Notes: generated by a model from the sequence alone, not told the origin. DNA of 54,527 nucleotides from Rhizobium sp. ASV8 (GCF_016429255.1 NZ_JAELUG010000033.1:1-54527); one strand, 5' to 3'. Counted from the first letter of the stretch, positions 44,799 through 54,378 are shown. Program-made: numbers and translations.

Positions 44799-46250
44799 AT
44801 GACGAAACACAACTATCCGGTATATGCCGAAATTACCGGTCCGATCGTAATGATCGGCTTTGGCTCCATCGGTCGCGGCACGCTGCCGCTGATCGAGCGC
44901 CATTTCAAATTCGACAAGAGCCGGATGGTCGTCATCGACCCGCGTGAAGAACCAGCCGATATGGAAATCCTGGCGAAGCACGGTGTCCGTCATATCAAGG
45001 AACACGTCACCAAGGACAACTACAAGGAGCTGCTCAAGCCGCTCCTGACGGAAGGCGGCGGCCAGGGCTTCTGCGTCAACCTCTCGGTTGATACCGGCTC
45101 GCTCGACCTGGTGAAGCTGTGCCGCAAGCTCGACGTGCTCTACATCGACACCGTCGTTGAACCCTGGCTCGGCTTCTATTTCGACAAGAGCCTCAACAAC
45201 GCCGACCGCACCAACTACGCCCTGCGCGAAACCATGCGCAAGGAAAAGGCGAAGAACCCGGGCGGCACGACAGCCGTTTCGACCTGCGGTGCCAATCCGG
45301 GCATGGTCTCCTGGTTCGTCAAGCAGGCGCTCGTCAATCTGGCCAAGGATCTTGACCTGAAGTTCGAAGAGCCGGATCAGCACGACCGCGAAGGTTGGGC
45401 CAAGCTGATGAAGAAGGTCGGCGTCAAGGGCGTTCACATTGCCGAACGCGACACCCAGCGCACCAAGCATCCGAAGCCGCTCAACGTCTTCTGGAACACC
45501 TGGTCGGTGGAAGGCTTCATCTCCGAAGGCCTGCAGCCGGCTGAACTCGGCTGGGGCACCCATGAAAACTGGATGCCGAAGAACGCCAAGAAGCACAAGA
45601 AGGGCAACAAGGCGGCGATCTATCTCGAGCAACCGGGCGCCAATACCCGCGTCCGCACCTGGTGCCCGACGCCTGGCCCGCAATACGGTTTCCTTGTCAC
45701 GCACAACGAGTCGATCTCGATTGCCGACTTCTTCACGGTCCGTGACAAGGATGGCGAAGTCACCTTCCGCCCGACCTGCCACTATGCGTACCATCCCGCC
45801 AACGACGCCGTGCTTTCGCTGCACGAAATGTTCGGCAACGGCGGCACCGCACAGCCGGTTCACCACGTTCTCAATGAGGACGAGCTGGAAGACGGCATCG
45901 ACGAACTCGGCGTGCTGCTCTACGGCCATGACAAGAACGCCTACTGGTACGGCTCGCGCCTGTCTCTCGAAGAGACCCGCCGCATCGCTCCTTACCAGAA
46001 CGCAACCGGCCTGCAGGTAACCTCTGCAGTTCTCGCCGGCATGGTCTGGGCGCTTGAGAATCCGACCGCGGGCATCGTTGAAGCCGACGAGATCGACTAT
46101 AAGCGCTGCCTCGAAGTGCAGCTGCCTTATCTCGGCCCGGTTGAAGGTCACTATACCGACTGGACCCCGCTCGATGGCCGCCCGGGCCTGTTCCCGGAAG
46201 ACATCGACACGAAGGATCCCTGGCAGTTCAAGAACATCCTCGTTCGCTGA
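44799..46250 (+). CDS. hss: Homospermidine synthase
   Basis: 483 residues of the saccharopine dehydrogenase-related family. NAD site IVMIGFGSIGRGTLPLI at the N-terminus; other strong blocks include STCGANPGMVSWFVKQAL and LLYGHDKNAYWYGSRLS. Makes sym-homospermidine from putrescine, the main polyamine of many rhizobia. ATG at 44799 with AAGGAGAA; single gene with its own strong terminator. The 242 bp before it (44557-44798) should carry its promoter. Confidence 0.95.
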   Translation: MTKHNYPVYAEITGPIVMIGFGSIGRGTLPLIERHFKFDKSRMVVIDPREEPADMEILAKHGVRHIKEHVTKDNYKELLKPLLTEGGGQGFCVNLSVDTGSLDLVKLCRKLDVLYIDTVVEPWLGFYFDKSLNNADRTNYALRETMRKEKAKNPGGTTAVSTCGANPGMVSWFVKQALVNLAKDLDLKFEEPDQHDREGWAKLMKKVGVKGVHIAERDTQRTKHPKPLNVFWNTWSVEGFISEGLQPAELGWGTHENWMPKNAKKHKKGNKAAIYLEQPGANTRVRTWCPTPGPQYGFLVTHNESISIADFFTVRDKDGEVTFRPTCHYAYHPANDAVLSLHEMFGNGGTAQPVHHVLNEDELEDGIDELGVLLYGHDKNAYWYGSRLSLEETRRIAPYQNATGLQVTSAVLAGMVWALENPTAGIVEADEIDYKRCLEVQLPYLGPVEGHYTDWTPLDGRPGLFPEDIDTKDPWQFKNILVR

Positions 46251-46281
46251 TAGGAATAGCATTCGCGGTGCGAAATGCTGG

Positions 46282-46311
46282 AATGCCCGCACAGATCGTG
46301 CGGGCATTTTT
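46282..46311 (+). terminator. Terminator of hss
   Basis: AATGCCCGCAC (46282-46292) pairs with GTGCGGGCATT (46298-46308), followed by TTTTT. Confidence 0.93.
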
Positions 46312-46431
46312 GTTACGCAAGCGGGATAAATCAAGCAGTTGCCTTCTGAAGCCTTGCTTTAACCCAATAGCCGCGCCATCTTTCTCACAACCGATACGAC
46401 ACCACTCCGCCCTTCATCGCGGGAGACCTTT

Positions 46432-46818
46432 ATGAAGCTCAGAACCACCATTTCCCTCGTTGCTGTCGCAGCAGCCCTGTCCGCCTGCGTCGATTTCGGT
46501 GGATCGAGACCGCCGCCGATGACGATGAGCCCGGGCGCACAGCCGCGGACAAACTCGGTGGAAGGCAGCTGGGCCGATTCAAACGGCCTCAATTCGACGT
46601 TCAACGCCGGCCGGTTCGAAACGCACACGACCGACGGCACGAACCAGCAGATGGCTTCGGGAACCTACACGACCGATCCTTCCGGTGTGATCCAGATCAA
46701 CCTCTACTCGAACATCAAGCGCACCAGCTCCAAGGTGAATTGCTTCATGGCGAACCCAGGCCAGCTGAACTGCACCTCCGAGACGGGCGGGCACTTCTCT
46801 CTCAATCGCCAGGGCTGA
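46432..46818 (+). CDS. Omp10-like outer membrane lipoprotein
   Basis: 128 residues. Lipobox LSAC (Cys19), a short linker, then a barrel with SVEGSWADSNGLNSTFNAG, RFETHTTDGTNQ and SSKVNCFMANPGQLNCTSE, closely like the Brucella Omp10 lipoprotein. Two conserved Cys beyond the lipobox probably form a disulfide. Outer-membrane, immunogenic in Brucella; role unknown. A small membrane protein gene follows at 18 nt. Confidence 0.85.
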   Translation: MKLRTTISLVAVAAALSACVDFGGSRPPPMTMSPGAQPRTNSVEGSWADSNGLNSTFNAGRFETHTTDGTNQQMASGTYTTDPSGVIQINLYSNIKRTSSKVNCFMANPGQLNCTSETGGHFSLNRQG

Positions 46819-46836
46819 GCGGCTGGATAGGACGCC

Positions 46837-47160
46837 ATGCGCAGCATGACAGTTCTTTATCTGGCTCTCATTGCGGCACTGCCCCTCGCCCTTATGGCGG
46901 TGGTATTTCCCGTCAACACCTATAGGGCGCAGGGTATCGACGCGCTCGATTGCGACGGGCCGATCAGCATCCTCATTTTCGCGCTTCCAGCCCTGCTGAT
47001 CTATGGCGCCGGCGCGATCCTGCTTTATCGGGATCGGAGCCGCCGCTTCCATTTTTCGGTGGCCTTGTGCTGTCTGCTCCTCTTCATCTCCGTCGGTTGG
47101 AATGCCGCATTGGCAGTCCGTGAATCCTATGGAAGCGCTTCCATCGAAGCCTGCGCTTGA
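46837..47160 (+). CDS. Small membrane protein, unknown
   Basis: 107 residues with three predicted helices (about 5-25, 43-62, 72-92). No family recognised. A cysteine occurs in DALDCDGP and another near the C-terminus. AGGAC lies 4-5 nt before the ATG. Probably co-transcribed with the Omp10-like gene. Confidence 0.55.
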   Translation: MRSMTVLYLALIAALPLALMAVVFPVNTYRAQGIDALDCDGPISILIFALPALLIYGAGAILLYRDRSRRFHFSVALCCLLLFISVGWNAALAVRESYGSASIEACA

Positions 47161-47307
47161 CGTGACGATCGCGCTTCGTCGCTTTGTAAAATCCTAATGA
47201 AGCCAACAGCTTTCGCTTGCGCTCGCTCCGCCATGATGAAAACATTCGCATGGGGGACCGCTGCGGGTTGTGCGCGGGCCGATTGCAAAGACGAACAGGA
47301 GAGATAG

Positions 47308-49422
47308 ATGAAGCAGCCCTTCGGAGTGGGTCTTTTGGCCGCCGCGGTTTTGGCGCTCAGCACTAGCGCCGCCTTCGCGGACTATCAGCTCAACATCCTG
47401 CACTTCAACGATTTCCATTCGCGCGTGGAATCGATCAACAAGTTCGACGCAACCTGCTCGGCAGCAGAGGAAGCCAAGAATGAATGCTTCGGAGGCGCCG
47501 CTCGGTTGAAGGCTGCAATCGACCAGCGCCGCGCCGCCCTTGCCGGCCAGAATGTCGTCGTGCTCGATGCCGGCGACAATTTCCAGGGCTCGTTATTCTA
47601 CACGACGTACAAAGGCGCGGCCGAAGTCGAATTCCTCAACGATATGAAGATCGACGCCATGACCGTCGGCAATCATGAGTTCGACGATGGCGAAGGTCCG
47701 CTTGCCGCCTTCCTCGACAAGGCGCAGTTCCCGGTCGTGACGGCCAACCTGGTGATCGACGACCAGTCGAAGCTCGGCAACCGGATCAAGAAGTCGATCG
47801 TCCTCGACATCGGTGGCCAGAAGATCGGCATCGTCGGTGCGGTGACGACCGAAACGCCAGAACTCGCCTCTCCCGGCCCGCATGTGAAGATCACCGACGA
47901 TGCGGCCGCCATCAGCGCCGAGGTGGACGCGCTGAAATCGCAGGGCGTCAACAAGATCATCGCGCTGACCCATGTCGGCTATCCCCGCGATGTCGAGAAG
48001 ATCGCCAAGATTGCCGGCGTCAGCGTCGTCGTCGGCGGCCATTCGCATACGCTGCTGTCGAACACGGATCCGAAAGCAGCCGGCCCCTATCCGACCATGG
48101 TCGACAACCCGGCGGGCTACAAGGTGCCGGTGATTCAGGCGGCCTCCTACAGCAAATATCTCGGCGACCTCGTCGTCACTTTCGATGATAACGGCGCGGT
48201 CAAGGAGGCCAAGGGCGATCCGATCCTGCTCGATGCCTCGATCAAGCCCGACCCGACGATCCTCGCCCGCGTGCAGGAGATGGCCAAGCCGATCGAAGAA
48301 TTACGCAAGAAGGTCATCGGCAATTCGCAGGGGCCAATAGAGGGTGCGCGTGAAATCTGCCGTGTCCAGGAATGCTCGATGGGCAATCTCGTCGCCGACG
48401 CCATGCTCGATCGCACCAAGGCGCAGGGCATCAGCATCGCCATCCAGAACGGTGGTGGCCTGCGCGCCTCCATCGCTGCCGGCGATGTCAGCATGGGCGA
48501 CGTTCTGACCGTGCTGCCCTTCCAGAACACGGTCGCGACCTTCCAGCTCACCGGCGCCGATGTGAAGGCTGCGCTCGAAAACGGCCTCAGCCAGATCGAC
48601 GACGGTGCCGGCCGGTTCCCGCAGGTTGCCGGTCTCAAATACAGCTTCGACAAATCGAAGCCGGCAGGCAGCCGTCTCGTCTCGGTCGAAGTGCAGGAAG
48701 GCACGGAATTCAAGCCGATCGATCCTGAAAAGACCTACGGCGTCGTCAGCAACAACTACATGCGGGCCGGCGGCGACGGTTACACGGTCTTCGCCAAGGA
48801 CGCCAAGAATGCCTATGACTTCGGCCCGAATCTGGAATCGGTGGTCGCCGACTATCTTGCCGCCCACAATCCCTACAAGCCATACACGGATGGCCGCTTG
48901 ACGCAGGTCGCTGCAGCGCCAGCCGCCCAGCCCGAACCGGCAAAGCCCGTCGATACCAAACCGCAGGCTGCGCCTGAGCAAAAGCCGGCACCGGCTGCTG
49001 CCGAAAACACCGCCACTCCGCCGGCTACGACGGCACCGACCACCTCCGCTCCTTCCGTGACCGCTCCGAGCACGACGATGCCGGCAAATCCGACGCCGGC
49101 GCCAGCCGCTCCGGCAATAGCGGATCCGGTCAAAACGGATCCGGTAAAGTCGGCGCCTGCCACGTCAGCCCCTGCGGCCGAAACCCCGACCGCCGCTCCA
49201 CCGGCAGCCGCGGAGCCCGCAGCAACCGCGCCGAAGGCTGCCGTCAACGAGCAGCCGAAAACCCCGGCGACGCATGTCATCGTCGCCGGCGATACGCTCT
49301 GGGATCTCGCCAAAGCCTACTATGGCAGTGCCAAGCAATGGCGCAAACTTCTGGCCGCCAATCGCAATATCAAGCCCCATCATCTGCCTGTTGGCGAAAA
49401 GTTGAGAATTCCAGCCAAGTAA
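47308..49422 (+). CDS. 5'-nucleotidase (UshA-like) fused to a LysM domain
   Basis: 704 residues in order: signal peptide (1-24), calcineurin-like metallophosphatase (about 28-270; NDFHSR, DAGDNFQGS, GNHEFDDG, THVGYP, GGHSHT), 5'-nucleotidase C-terminal domain (about 320-510; GNLVADAML, NGGGLRASI), an Ala/Pro/Thr linker (about 530-650), and a LysM module (about 655-704; VAGDTLWDLAKAYYG). Hydrolyses nucleotides in the periplasm; the LysM would tether it to peptidoglycan. AGGAGAG upstream of the ATG. A strong terminator follows. Confidence 0.92.
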   Translation: MKQPFGVGLLAAAVLALSTSAAFADYQLNILHFNDFHSRVESINKFDATCSAAEEAKNECFGGAARLKAAIDQRRAALAGQNVVVLDAGDNFQGSLFYTTYKGAAEVEFLNDMKIDAMTVGNHEFDDGEGPLAAFLDKAQFPVVTANLVIDDQSKLGNRIKKSIVLDIGGQKIGIVGAVTTETPELASPGPHVKITDDAAAISAEVDALKSQGVNKIIALTHVGYPRDVEKIAKIAGVSVVVGGHSHTLLSNTDPKAAGPYPTMVDNPAGYKVPVIQAASYSKYLGDLVVTFDDNGAVKEAKGDPILLDASIKPDPTILARVQEMAKPIEELRKKVIGNSQGPIEGAREICRVQECSMGNLVADAMLDRTKAQGISIAIQNGGGLRASIAAGDVSMGDVLTVLPFQNTVATFQLTGADVKAALENGLSQIDDGAGRFPQVAGLKYSFDKSKPAGSRLVSVEVQEGTEFKPIDPEKTYGVVSNNYMRAGGDGYTVFAKDAKNAYDFGPNLESVVADYLAAHNPYKPYTDGRLTQVAAAPAAQPEPAKPVDTKPQAAPEQKPAPAAAENTATPPATTAPTTSAPSVTAPSTTMPANPTPAPAAPAIADPVKTDPVKSAPATSAPAAETPTAAPPAAAEPAATAPKAAVNEQPKTPATHVIVAGDTLWDLAKAYYGSAKQWRKLLAANRNIKPHHLPVGEKLRIPAK

Positions 49423-49446
49423 GACGATTTGTCTCGCATCAACCAG

Positions 49447-49475
49447 CCGGTCCGGGCTTCCCCGGACCGGTTTTT
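49447..49475 (+). terminator. Terminator of the nucleotidase gene
   Basis: CCGGTCCGGG (49447-49456) pairs with CCCGGACCGG (49461-49470), loop CTTC, then TTTTT. Very strong. Confidence 0.95.
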
Positions 49476-49518
49476 GTTCCTATGTGAAGTACTCCGTATC
49501 CTGAGAGGAATTCAACCG

Positions 49519-50553
49519 ATGCCAGCAAACCCGACAACGCTTCCGTCCGATCACCCAAGCGTGAAATACGGCAAGGTTGGCGTGCTGCTCATCAACCTCG
49601 GCACACCCGATGGCACCGACTATTCCTCGATGCGCCGCTACCTGCGCGAATTCCTGACCGACCGCCGCGTCATCGAATGGTCGCGCTGGAAATGGTATCC
49701 GATCCTCTTCGGCATCGTGCTCAATACCCGGCCGCAGAAAGTCGGCAAGGCGTACGAGACCATCTGGAACAAGGACAAGAACGAAAGCTATCTGCGCACC
49801 TACACGCGCAACCAGTCAGACCTGATGGCCGAGCGCCTGCGCGATCTGCCGAACGTCAAGGTTGATTGGGCGATGCGCTACGGCCAACCCTCGATCGCCG
49901 ATCGCATCCAGGCGTTGAAGGATGACGGCTGCGAGCGCATCGTGCTCTTTCCCCTCTACCCGCAATATGCGGCGGCAACGACGGCGACCGTCAACGACAA
50001 AGCGTTCGAAAAACTGGCGACGATGCGCTGGCAGCCGGCCGTCCGCACCGTCCCGCAATATCACGACGACGAAACCTACATCGAAGCGCTTGCCAATTCG
50101 GTGACCCGACACCTCTCGACGCTGGACTGGCAGCCCGAAAAGATCCTCGCCTCTTTCCACGGCATACCGATGTCCTACTTCAAGCTGGGCGACCCCTATT
50201 ACTGTTTCTGTCAAAAGACCGGCCGCTTGCTGCGCGAAAAGCTCGGCCTTTCAGAAGACCAGTTCATGGTCACCTTCCAGTCCCGCTTCGGCCCGGAGGA
50301 GTGGCTGCAGCCCTACACGGACAAGACGGTGGAACAGCTTGCCAAGGACGGCACAAAGCGCATTGCCGTGCTCAATCCCGGTTTCGTCTCGGATTGTCTG
50401 GAAACGCTGGAGGAGATCGCCGAGCAGGCAGCCGAATCCTTCCACCACAATGGCGGCGAGAAATTCACCCATATCCCCTGTCTCAACGACACCGGGGACG
50501 GCATGAACGTACTGGAGAAAGTCGTACGGCGGGAACTGCTCGGCTGGGCTTGA
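49519..50553 (+). CDS. hemH: Ferrochelatase
   Basis: 344 residues, last step of heme synthesis (iron into protoporphyrin IX). Seen: VLLINLGTPDGTDY at the N-terminus, catalytic His in ASFHGIPMSY, FQSRFGPEEWLQPYT and NPGFVSDCLETLEEI. ATG at 49519 (AGAGGAA upstream) is preferred to 49429, whose frame runs through a terminator hairpin. Membrane-associated on the cytoplasmic side. Repeat P follows the gene. Confidence 0.96.
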   Translation: MPANPTTLPSDHPSVKYGKVGVLLINLGTPDGTDYSSMRRYLREFLTDRRVIEWSRWKWYPILFGIVLNTRPQKVGKAYETIWNKDKNESYLRTYTRNQSDLMAERLRDLPNVKVDWAMRYGQPSIADRIQALKDDGCERIVLFPLYPQYAAATTATVNDKAFEKLATMRWQPAVRTVPQYHDDETYIEALANSVTRHLSTLDWQPEKILASFHGIPMSYFKLGDPYYCFCQKTGRLLREKLGLSEDQFMVTFQSRFGPEEWLQPYTDKTVEQLAKDGTKRIAVLNPGFVSDCLETLEEIAEQAAESFHHNGGEKFTHIPCLNDTGDGMNVLEKVVRRELLGWA

Positions 50554-50566
50554 TTGGTCGCCGGGC

Positions 50567-50661
50567 TAAAGCGCGTCGCGATCTCCAAGATTCGCCTCGC
50601 GCGCTTTAGCCGCTCGATTCTGAACATGTCGTGCAAAACCGCACTCGCTTTGCACGACATG
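50567..50661 (-). repeat. Palindromic repeat P, copy 3 (inverted)
   Basis: TAAAGCGCG (50567-50575) pairs with CGCGCTTTA (50600-50608); CATGTCGTGCAAA (50625-50637) pairs with TTTGCACGACATG (50649-50661), a perfect 13-bp stem. Order of the two modules is reversed relative to copies at 13791 and 28681. Sits between convergent hemH and the PDZ gene and may act as a 3' end structure. Confidence 0.8.
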
Positions 50662-50681
50662 CGCCGATCCCGGCCACCACT

Positions 50682-51590
50682 TCACTGCAGCTGCGGCTTC
50701 TTGAGGAAGCTGCGTCGATCGGCGGATTTGATGCGCAGCCATGTCTCACGGCCATTGCGCAAGACCCGCACCGGAATTTCGGCACCCGCGGGCCCGCTCT
50801 CCCATATCTTACGGTAGAAATCAGCAAGCCCATCCACCTCCGCATCGCGGATCTCCGAGATGACATCGCCGCGGCGCAGCCCCGCCTTGGCTGCGGGACC
50901 ACCCTCGGTCACGCTCATGACGACGACCTCGCCATTGCTTTCCGCAGAGAAAGCGCCCAGCCATGGCCGCGGCGGCTTGTTGACCTGACCGCGCTTGACG
51001 AGATCGTCGAGGATGGGCAGCAGTAGGTTGATGGGCACGACCATATTGATGTCGGCCCCCTCTCCGTTCTGTGTCGCCATCTGCAGATGCAGCGAACCGA
51101 CACCGATAAGCTTGCCGTCTTCATCCACCAGAGCGGCGCCGCCCCAGGAAGGATGCGCCGGCGCGACGAAGATTGCCTCGTCGAGCAGATACTCCCAATA
51201 GCCCGCGAACTCCTGCTTGGCGACGATCTTCGCCTCTACGAACTGGCCGATACCGTCGGCGATGACAACGGGGTCGCCGATCTCCGCCTTGTCGGCGTCG
51301 CCGAATTCAAGCGCCGGCACGTCCAGTGGACCCAGCGCCTGCAGCAGGCCGAATCCCGTCTCCTGATCGTAGGCAAGCGCATGCGCCGGTACAACACGAC
51401 CGCTATTCGTCGTCAGCCATACTTCCTCTGCTTCCGTGATGAGATAGCCGATCGTCAATACCAGCCCGTTCCCCCGGATGACGACGCCATTGCCTTCCCT
51501 GCGGGTGCCGAGCGTCGCCGCCGTGAAGGCGTCTTCCGGAATTGAGGCATGAACGGCCACGACCGACCGTAAGGTCCTATCCATATTCAT
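50682..51590 (-). CDS. HtrA-like PDZ protein, catalytic residues lost
   Basis: 302 residues: trypsin-like beta-barrel region (about 5-195) and one PDZ domain (about 205-295, PWLGAFSAES to GRETWLRI). Aligning by eye to HtrA: the TNxHV histidine is Tyr49 (GLVLTIGYLI), the DLAVL aspartate position is Gly79 (TGFGLL), and the GNSGG serine is Trp149 (PSWGGA). It is therefore expected to bind but not cleave. No signal peptide is seen with start 51590 (AGGGTG upstream), so cytoplasmic unless the start is wrong. Convergent with hemH, divergent from the Band-7 operon. Confidence 0.8.
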   Translation of the reverse strand: MNMDRTLRSVVAVHASIPEDAFTAATLGTRREGNGVVIRGNGLVLTIGYLITEAEEVWLTTNSGRVVPAHALAYDQETGFGLLQALGPLDVPALEFGDADKAEIGDPVVIADGIGQFVEAKIVAKQEFAGYWEYLLDEAIFVAPAHPSWGGAALVDEDGKLIGVGSLHLQMATQNGEGADINMVVPINLLLPILDDLVKRGQVNKPPRPWLGAFSAESNGEVVVMSVTEGGPAAKAGLRRGDVISEIRDAEVDGLADFYRKIWESGPAGAEIPVRVLRNGRETWLRIKSADRRSFLKKPQLQ

Positions 51591-51905
51591 TGTTTCACCC
51601 TGACGATGCGCTATGGCTGGGCCCGAAAGTTTACGTGTCAGCGGGGCCGAAGAACTTACCAATAAGGTATGAATATCAATCGTCAGGCGCAAGAGCCGGA
51701 TCGCGAATGATTGATCATCTCCTCGCGCACGAAAGAACCGAAGAGGTGTTGTAGCACCCCATTCCTCCCTTGCCGAGAACGTGCTAACCCACCACATCTG
51801 ATTGAGCTGCCATTTCGCGTATGCGACCGAAGCGGTAACGACATGGCGGCGCTTTTTTGTCGGACGCAAGATCCGCATCGCGGACAAGCGCCAAGGAGGA
51901 ATTCA
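51591..51905. other. Divergent intergenic region before the Band-7 operon
   Basis: 315 bp without a supported gene between the PDZ and Band-7 starts. Short hairpin GGTG-CACC near 51750-51763 and a strong AAGGAGG ribosome binding site at its right edge. Promoters of both genes should be here; boxes are not clear. Confidence 0.4.
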
Positions 51906-52922
51906 ATGGTAGTCGGTGGGTTCAGCATCGTCGTGGTTGCCCTGGTGATCTTGGTCATCCTGGTGCTGTTTGCAGGGATCAAGACCGTGCCGCAGGGCTA
52001 TCGTTATACAATCCAGCGCTTCGGCCGCTATATTCGCACCTTGGAGCCCGGACTCAATCTCATCGTGCCCTTCATCGAAACGATCGGCGTGCGCATGAAC
52101 GTGATGGAACAGGTGCTGGCCGTGCCGACACAGGAAGTCATCACCAAGGACAATGCCAGCGTCTCCGCCGACGCGGTCGCCTTTTTCCAGGTACTCAACG
52201 CGGCGCAGGCTGCCTATCAGATCACCAATCTCGAAAGCGCGATCCTCAACCTCACCAAGACCAACATCCGCTCGGTCATGGGTTCGATGGATCTGGACGA
52301 ACTTCTGTCCAACCGCGACGCTATCAACGAGCGGCTGTTGCGCGTGGTCGACGAGGCGGTCGAGCCCTGGGGTATCAAGGTGACGCGCGTCGAAATCAAG
52401 GACATTCAGCCGCCGAAGGATCTGGTTGACGCCATGGGCCGGCAGATGAAGGCCGAGCGCGAAAAGCGCGCCCAGATTCTTGAGGCAGAAGGCTTGCGTG
52501 CTGCGCAGATCCTGCGCGCCGAAGGTGCAAAACAGTCGGCCGTGCTGCAGGCGGAAGGCCAGCGCGAGGCTGCTTTCCGCAATGCCGAGGCCCGCGAACG
52601 CCTTGCGGAAGCCGAAGCCAAGGCCACCCGCATGGTGTCCGAGGCCATCGCCGAAGGCAATGTGCAGGCAATCAATTACTTCGTCGCACAAAAATACACG
52701 GAGGCCCTGACCTCGATCGGCTCGGCCAACAATTCCAAGATCGTGCTGATGCCGATGGAGGCAAGCTCCCTCATCGGTTCGCTCGGCGGTATCGGCGCCA
52801 TCGCCCGCGAAGTCTTCGGCGACAATGGCGACGGCAATGGAGCGCCGCAGCCTCCGCGGCCGCGCTCGGGACCCGTACGTACCACACCTTCCGTCAACCC
52901 GCTGATATCAAGGGAGACCTGA
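51906..52922 (+). CDS. SPFH/Band-7 membrane protein (QmcA/stomatin-like)
   Basis: 338 residues. N-terminal helix (about 6-26), SPFH domain (about 28-195; [28 protein letters not shown]), then a helical part rich in AEG/EAE repeats (about 195-270) that oligomerises, and a Gly/Pro-rich tail. Forms ring-like assemblies in membrane microdomains. AAGGAGG upstream of ATG 51906. The NfeD gene starts 2 nt after its stop, the usual partnership. Confidence 0.93.
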   Translation: MVVGGFSIVVVALVILVILVLFAGIKTVPQGYRYTIQRFGRYIRTLEPGLNLIVPFIETIGVRMNVMEQVLAVPTQEVITKDNASVSADAVAFFQVLNAAQAAYQITNLESAILNLTKTNIRSVMGSMDLDELLSNRDAINERLLRVVDEAVEPWGIKVTRVEIKDIQPPKDLVDAMGRQMKAEREKRAQILEAEGLRAAQILRAEGAKQSAVLQAEGQREAAFRNAEARERLAEAEAKATRMVSEAIAEGNVQAINYFVAQKYTEALTSIGSANNSKIVLMPMEASSLIGSLGGIGAIAREVFGDNGDGNGAPQPPRPRSGPVRTTPSVNPLISRET

Positions 52923-52923
52923 G

Positions 52924-53382
52924 ATGTTCGACAACCTCGTCGTCGAACTCGGTCCCTGGAGCTGGTGGCTTCTAGGTCTCGTGTTGCTTGCCGCCGAGTT
53001 GGTGTTGCCCGGCTTCTTTCTCGTCTGGATCGGCCTCGCCGGCATCATCGTCGGGGCGCTCTCGCTGCTTTTGTGGGATAGCGCCTTCTGGACCTGGCAG
53101 GTGCAATGGCTGATCTTTGCGGCATCGGCCGTTGTCGTCACCCTCATCGGGCGGCGATATATCTACAACAACAACCAGGTCACGGACGAGCCTTTCCTGA
53201 ACCAGCGCGGCGCGAGCCTTGTCGGACGCACGGCAACGCTCGATCAGCCGATCACCGAAGGTCGGGGCCGCATCCGATTGAACGATACCTATTGGACGGT
53301 CAATGGGCCGGACTTGCCGGTCGGCACTCGCGTCAAGGTCGTTGCCAGCAACGGCCGCGAGCTGACAGTCGAACCCGTCTGA
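52924..53382 (+). CDS. NfeD-family membrane protein
   Basis: 152 residues: three to four helices within about 12-85 (WSWWLLGLVLLAAELVLPGF, LVWIGLAGIIVGALSLLL, QVQWLIFAASAVVVTLIG) and a C-terminal OB-fold (about 95-150) with LVGRTATL and GRIRLNDTYWTV. Works with the SPFH protein encoded just upstream. Its TGA stop is directly followed by the stop of the convergent kdsD, forming TGATCA. Confidence 0.92.
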   Translation: MFDNLVVELGPWSWWLLGLVLLAAELVLPGFFLVWIGLAGIIVGALSLLLWDSAFWTWQVQWLIFAASAVVVTLIGRRYIYNNNQVTDEPFLNQRGASLVGRTATLDQPITEGRGRIRLNDTYWTVNGPDLPVGTRVKVVASNGRELTVEPV

Positions 53383-54378
53383 TCAAGCAACGCCGATCCG
53401 CAGCAGATCGTGGAAATGCACGACGCCGATCGGCCGGCGTGCATCGTCGATGACCATGAGTGCCGAAATATTGTGACGATTGAGCACGGCCATGGCGCTG
53501 GTCGCCAGCGTCGTCTCCTTCACCGTCTTCGGATTGGGAGTCATGACCTCATCCACCAGCTTCTCGGCAAGGCTGGCTCCAAGATTGCGGGCGATATCGC
53601 CATCGGTGACGATGCCGCACAGGCATCCCTCTTCATCGATCACGCCGACACAGCCGAAACGCATCTTCGACAGCAGCATCGCCGCTTCCGGCATGCCGGT
53701 GCCGAGCTTGACCAGAGGTACACGGTCGCCCTTGTGCATGATATCGGCAACATGCGAGAGGCTGGCGCCGAGCTTGCCGCCCGGATGGAAGGTGCGGAAA
53801 TCCTCGGCGGTGAAGCCGCGGGCCTCGAGCAAGGCTACGGTGAGCGCATCGCCGATGGCGAGCTGCAGCATCGTCGACGTGGTCGGCGCAAGTCCGTGCG
53901 GACAGGCCTCCTGCTCTTTCGGAAGCAGCAGCACGACATCCGACTCGCGCGCCAGCGTCGAACTCTCGCCGGCTGTGATCGCAATCATCGGGATCGAAAA
54001 GCGGCGGGAATAGCTGATGATGCCCCGAAGTTCGGCGCTTTCGCCGCCCCAGGAGATAGCGATGATGACGTCATCCTGCGTGATCATGCCGAGATCGCCA
54101 TGATTGGCCTCGACGGGATGAACGAAAAACGCCGGGGTGCCGGTGGAGGCCAGGCTGGCGGCAAGCTTGTTGCCGATATGGCCGCTTTTGCCGACGCCGG
54201 TAATGACGACACGGCCATTGATATCGCCGATGATCTCGACCGCGCGGCTGAAGGGCCCGGCTAGACTGTTGGCCAAAGCACGTTCCAGCGCTTCGAGGCC
54301 CCGTCTCTCGGTCTCGATGGTCCGCATGGCGGATTCGATCGCACCGTTCTCGATCAATCTAACAGCTCTCTTGTTCAT
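53383..54378 (-). CDS. kdsD: Arabinose-5-phosphate isomerase (KpsF/GutQ family)
   Basis: 331 residues: SIS sugar isomerase domain (about 40-180; VVITGVGKSGHIGNKLAASL, HPVEANHGDLGM) and two CBS domains (about 205-325). Converts ribulose-5-phosphate to arabinose-5-phosphate, the precursor of KDO for LPS. Start ATG at 54378. The following 149 bp to the window end hold no gene and should contain its promoter. Convergent with nfeD without any spacer. Confidence 0.95.
   Translation of the reverse strand: MNKRAVRLIENGAIESAMRTIETERRGLEALERALANSLAGPFSRAVEIIGDINGRVVITGVGKSGHIGNKLAASLASTGTPAFFVHPVEANHGDLGMITQDDVIIAISWGGESAELRGIISYSRRFSIPMIAITAGESSTLARESDVVLLLPKEQEACPHGLAPTTSTMLQLAIGDALTVALLEARGFTAEDFRTFHPGGKLGASLSHVADIMHKGDRVPLVKLGTGMPEAAMLLSKMRFGCVGVIDEEGCLCGIVTDGDIARNLGASLAEKLVDEVMTPNPKTVKETTLATSAMAVLNRHNISALMVIDDARRPIGVVHFHDLLRIGVA

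Noticed and set aside
44691..46334. 547-codon open frame opposite homospermidine synthase
   Set aside because: Antisense shadow of hss; no motifs, and it runs through the hss ribosome binding site and terminator.
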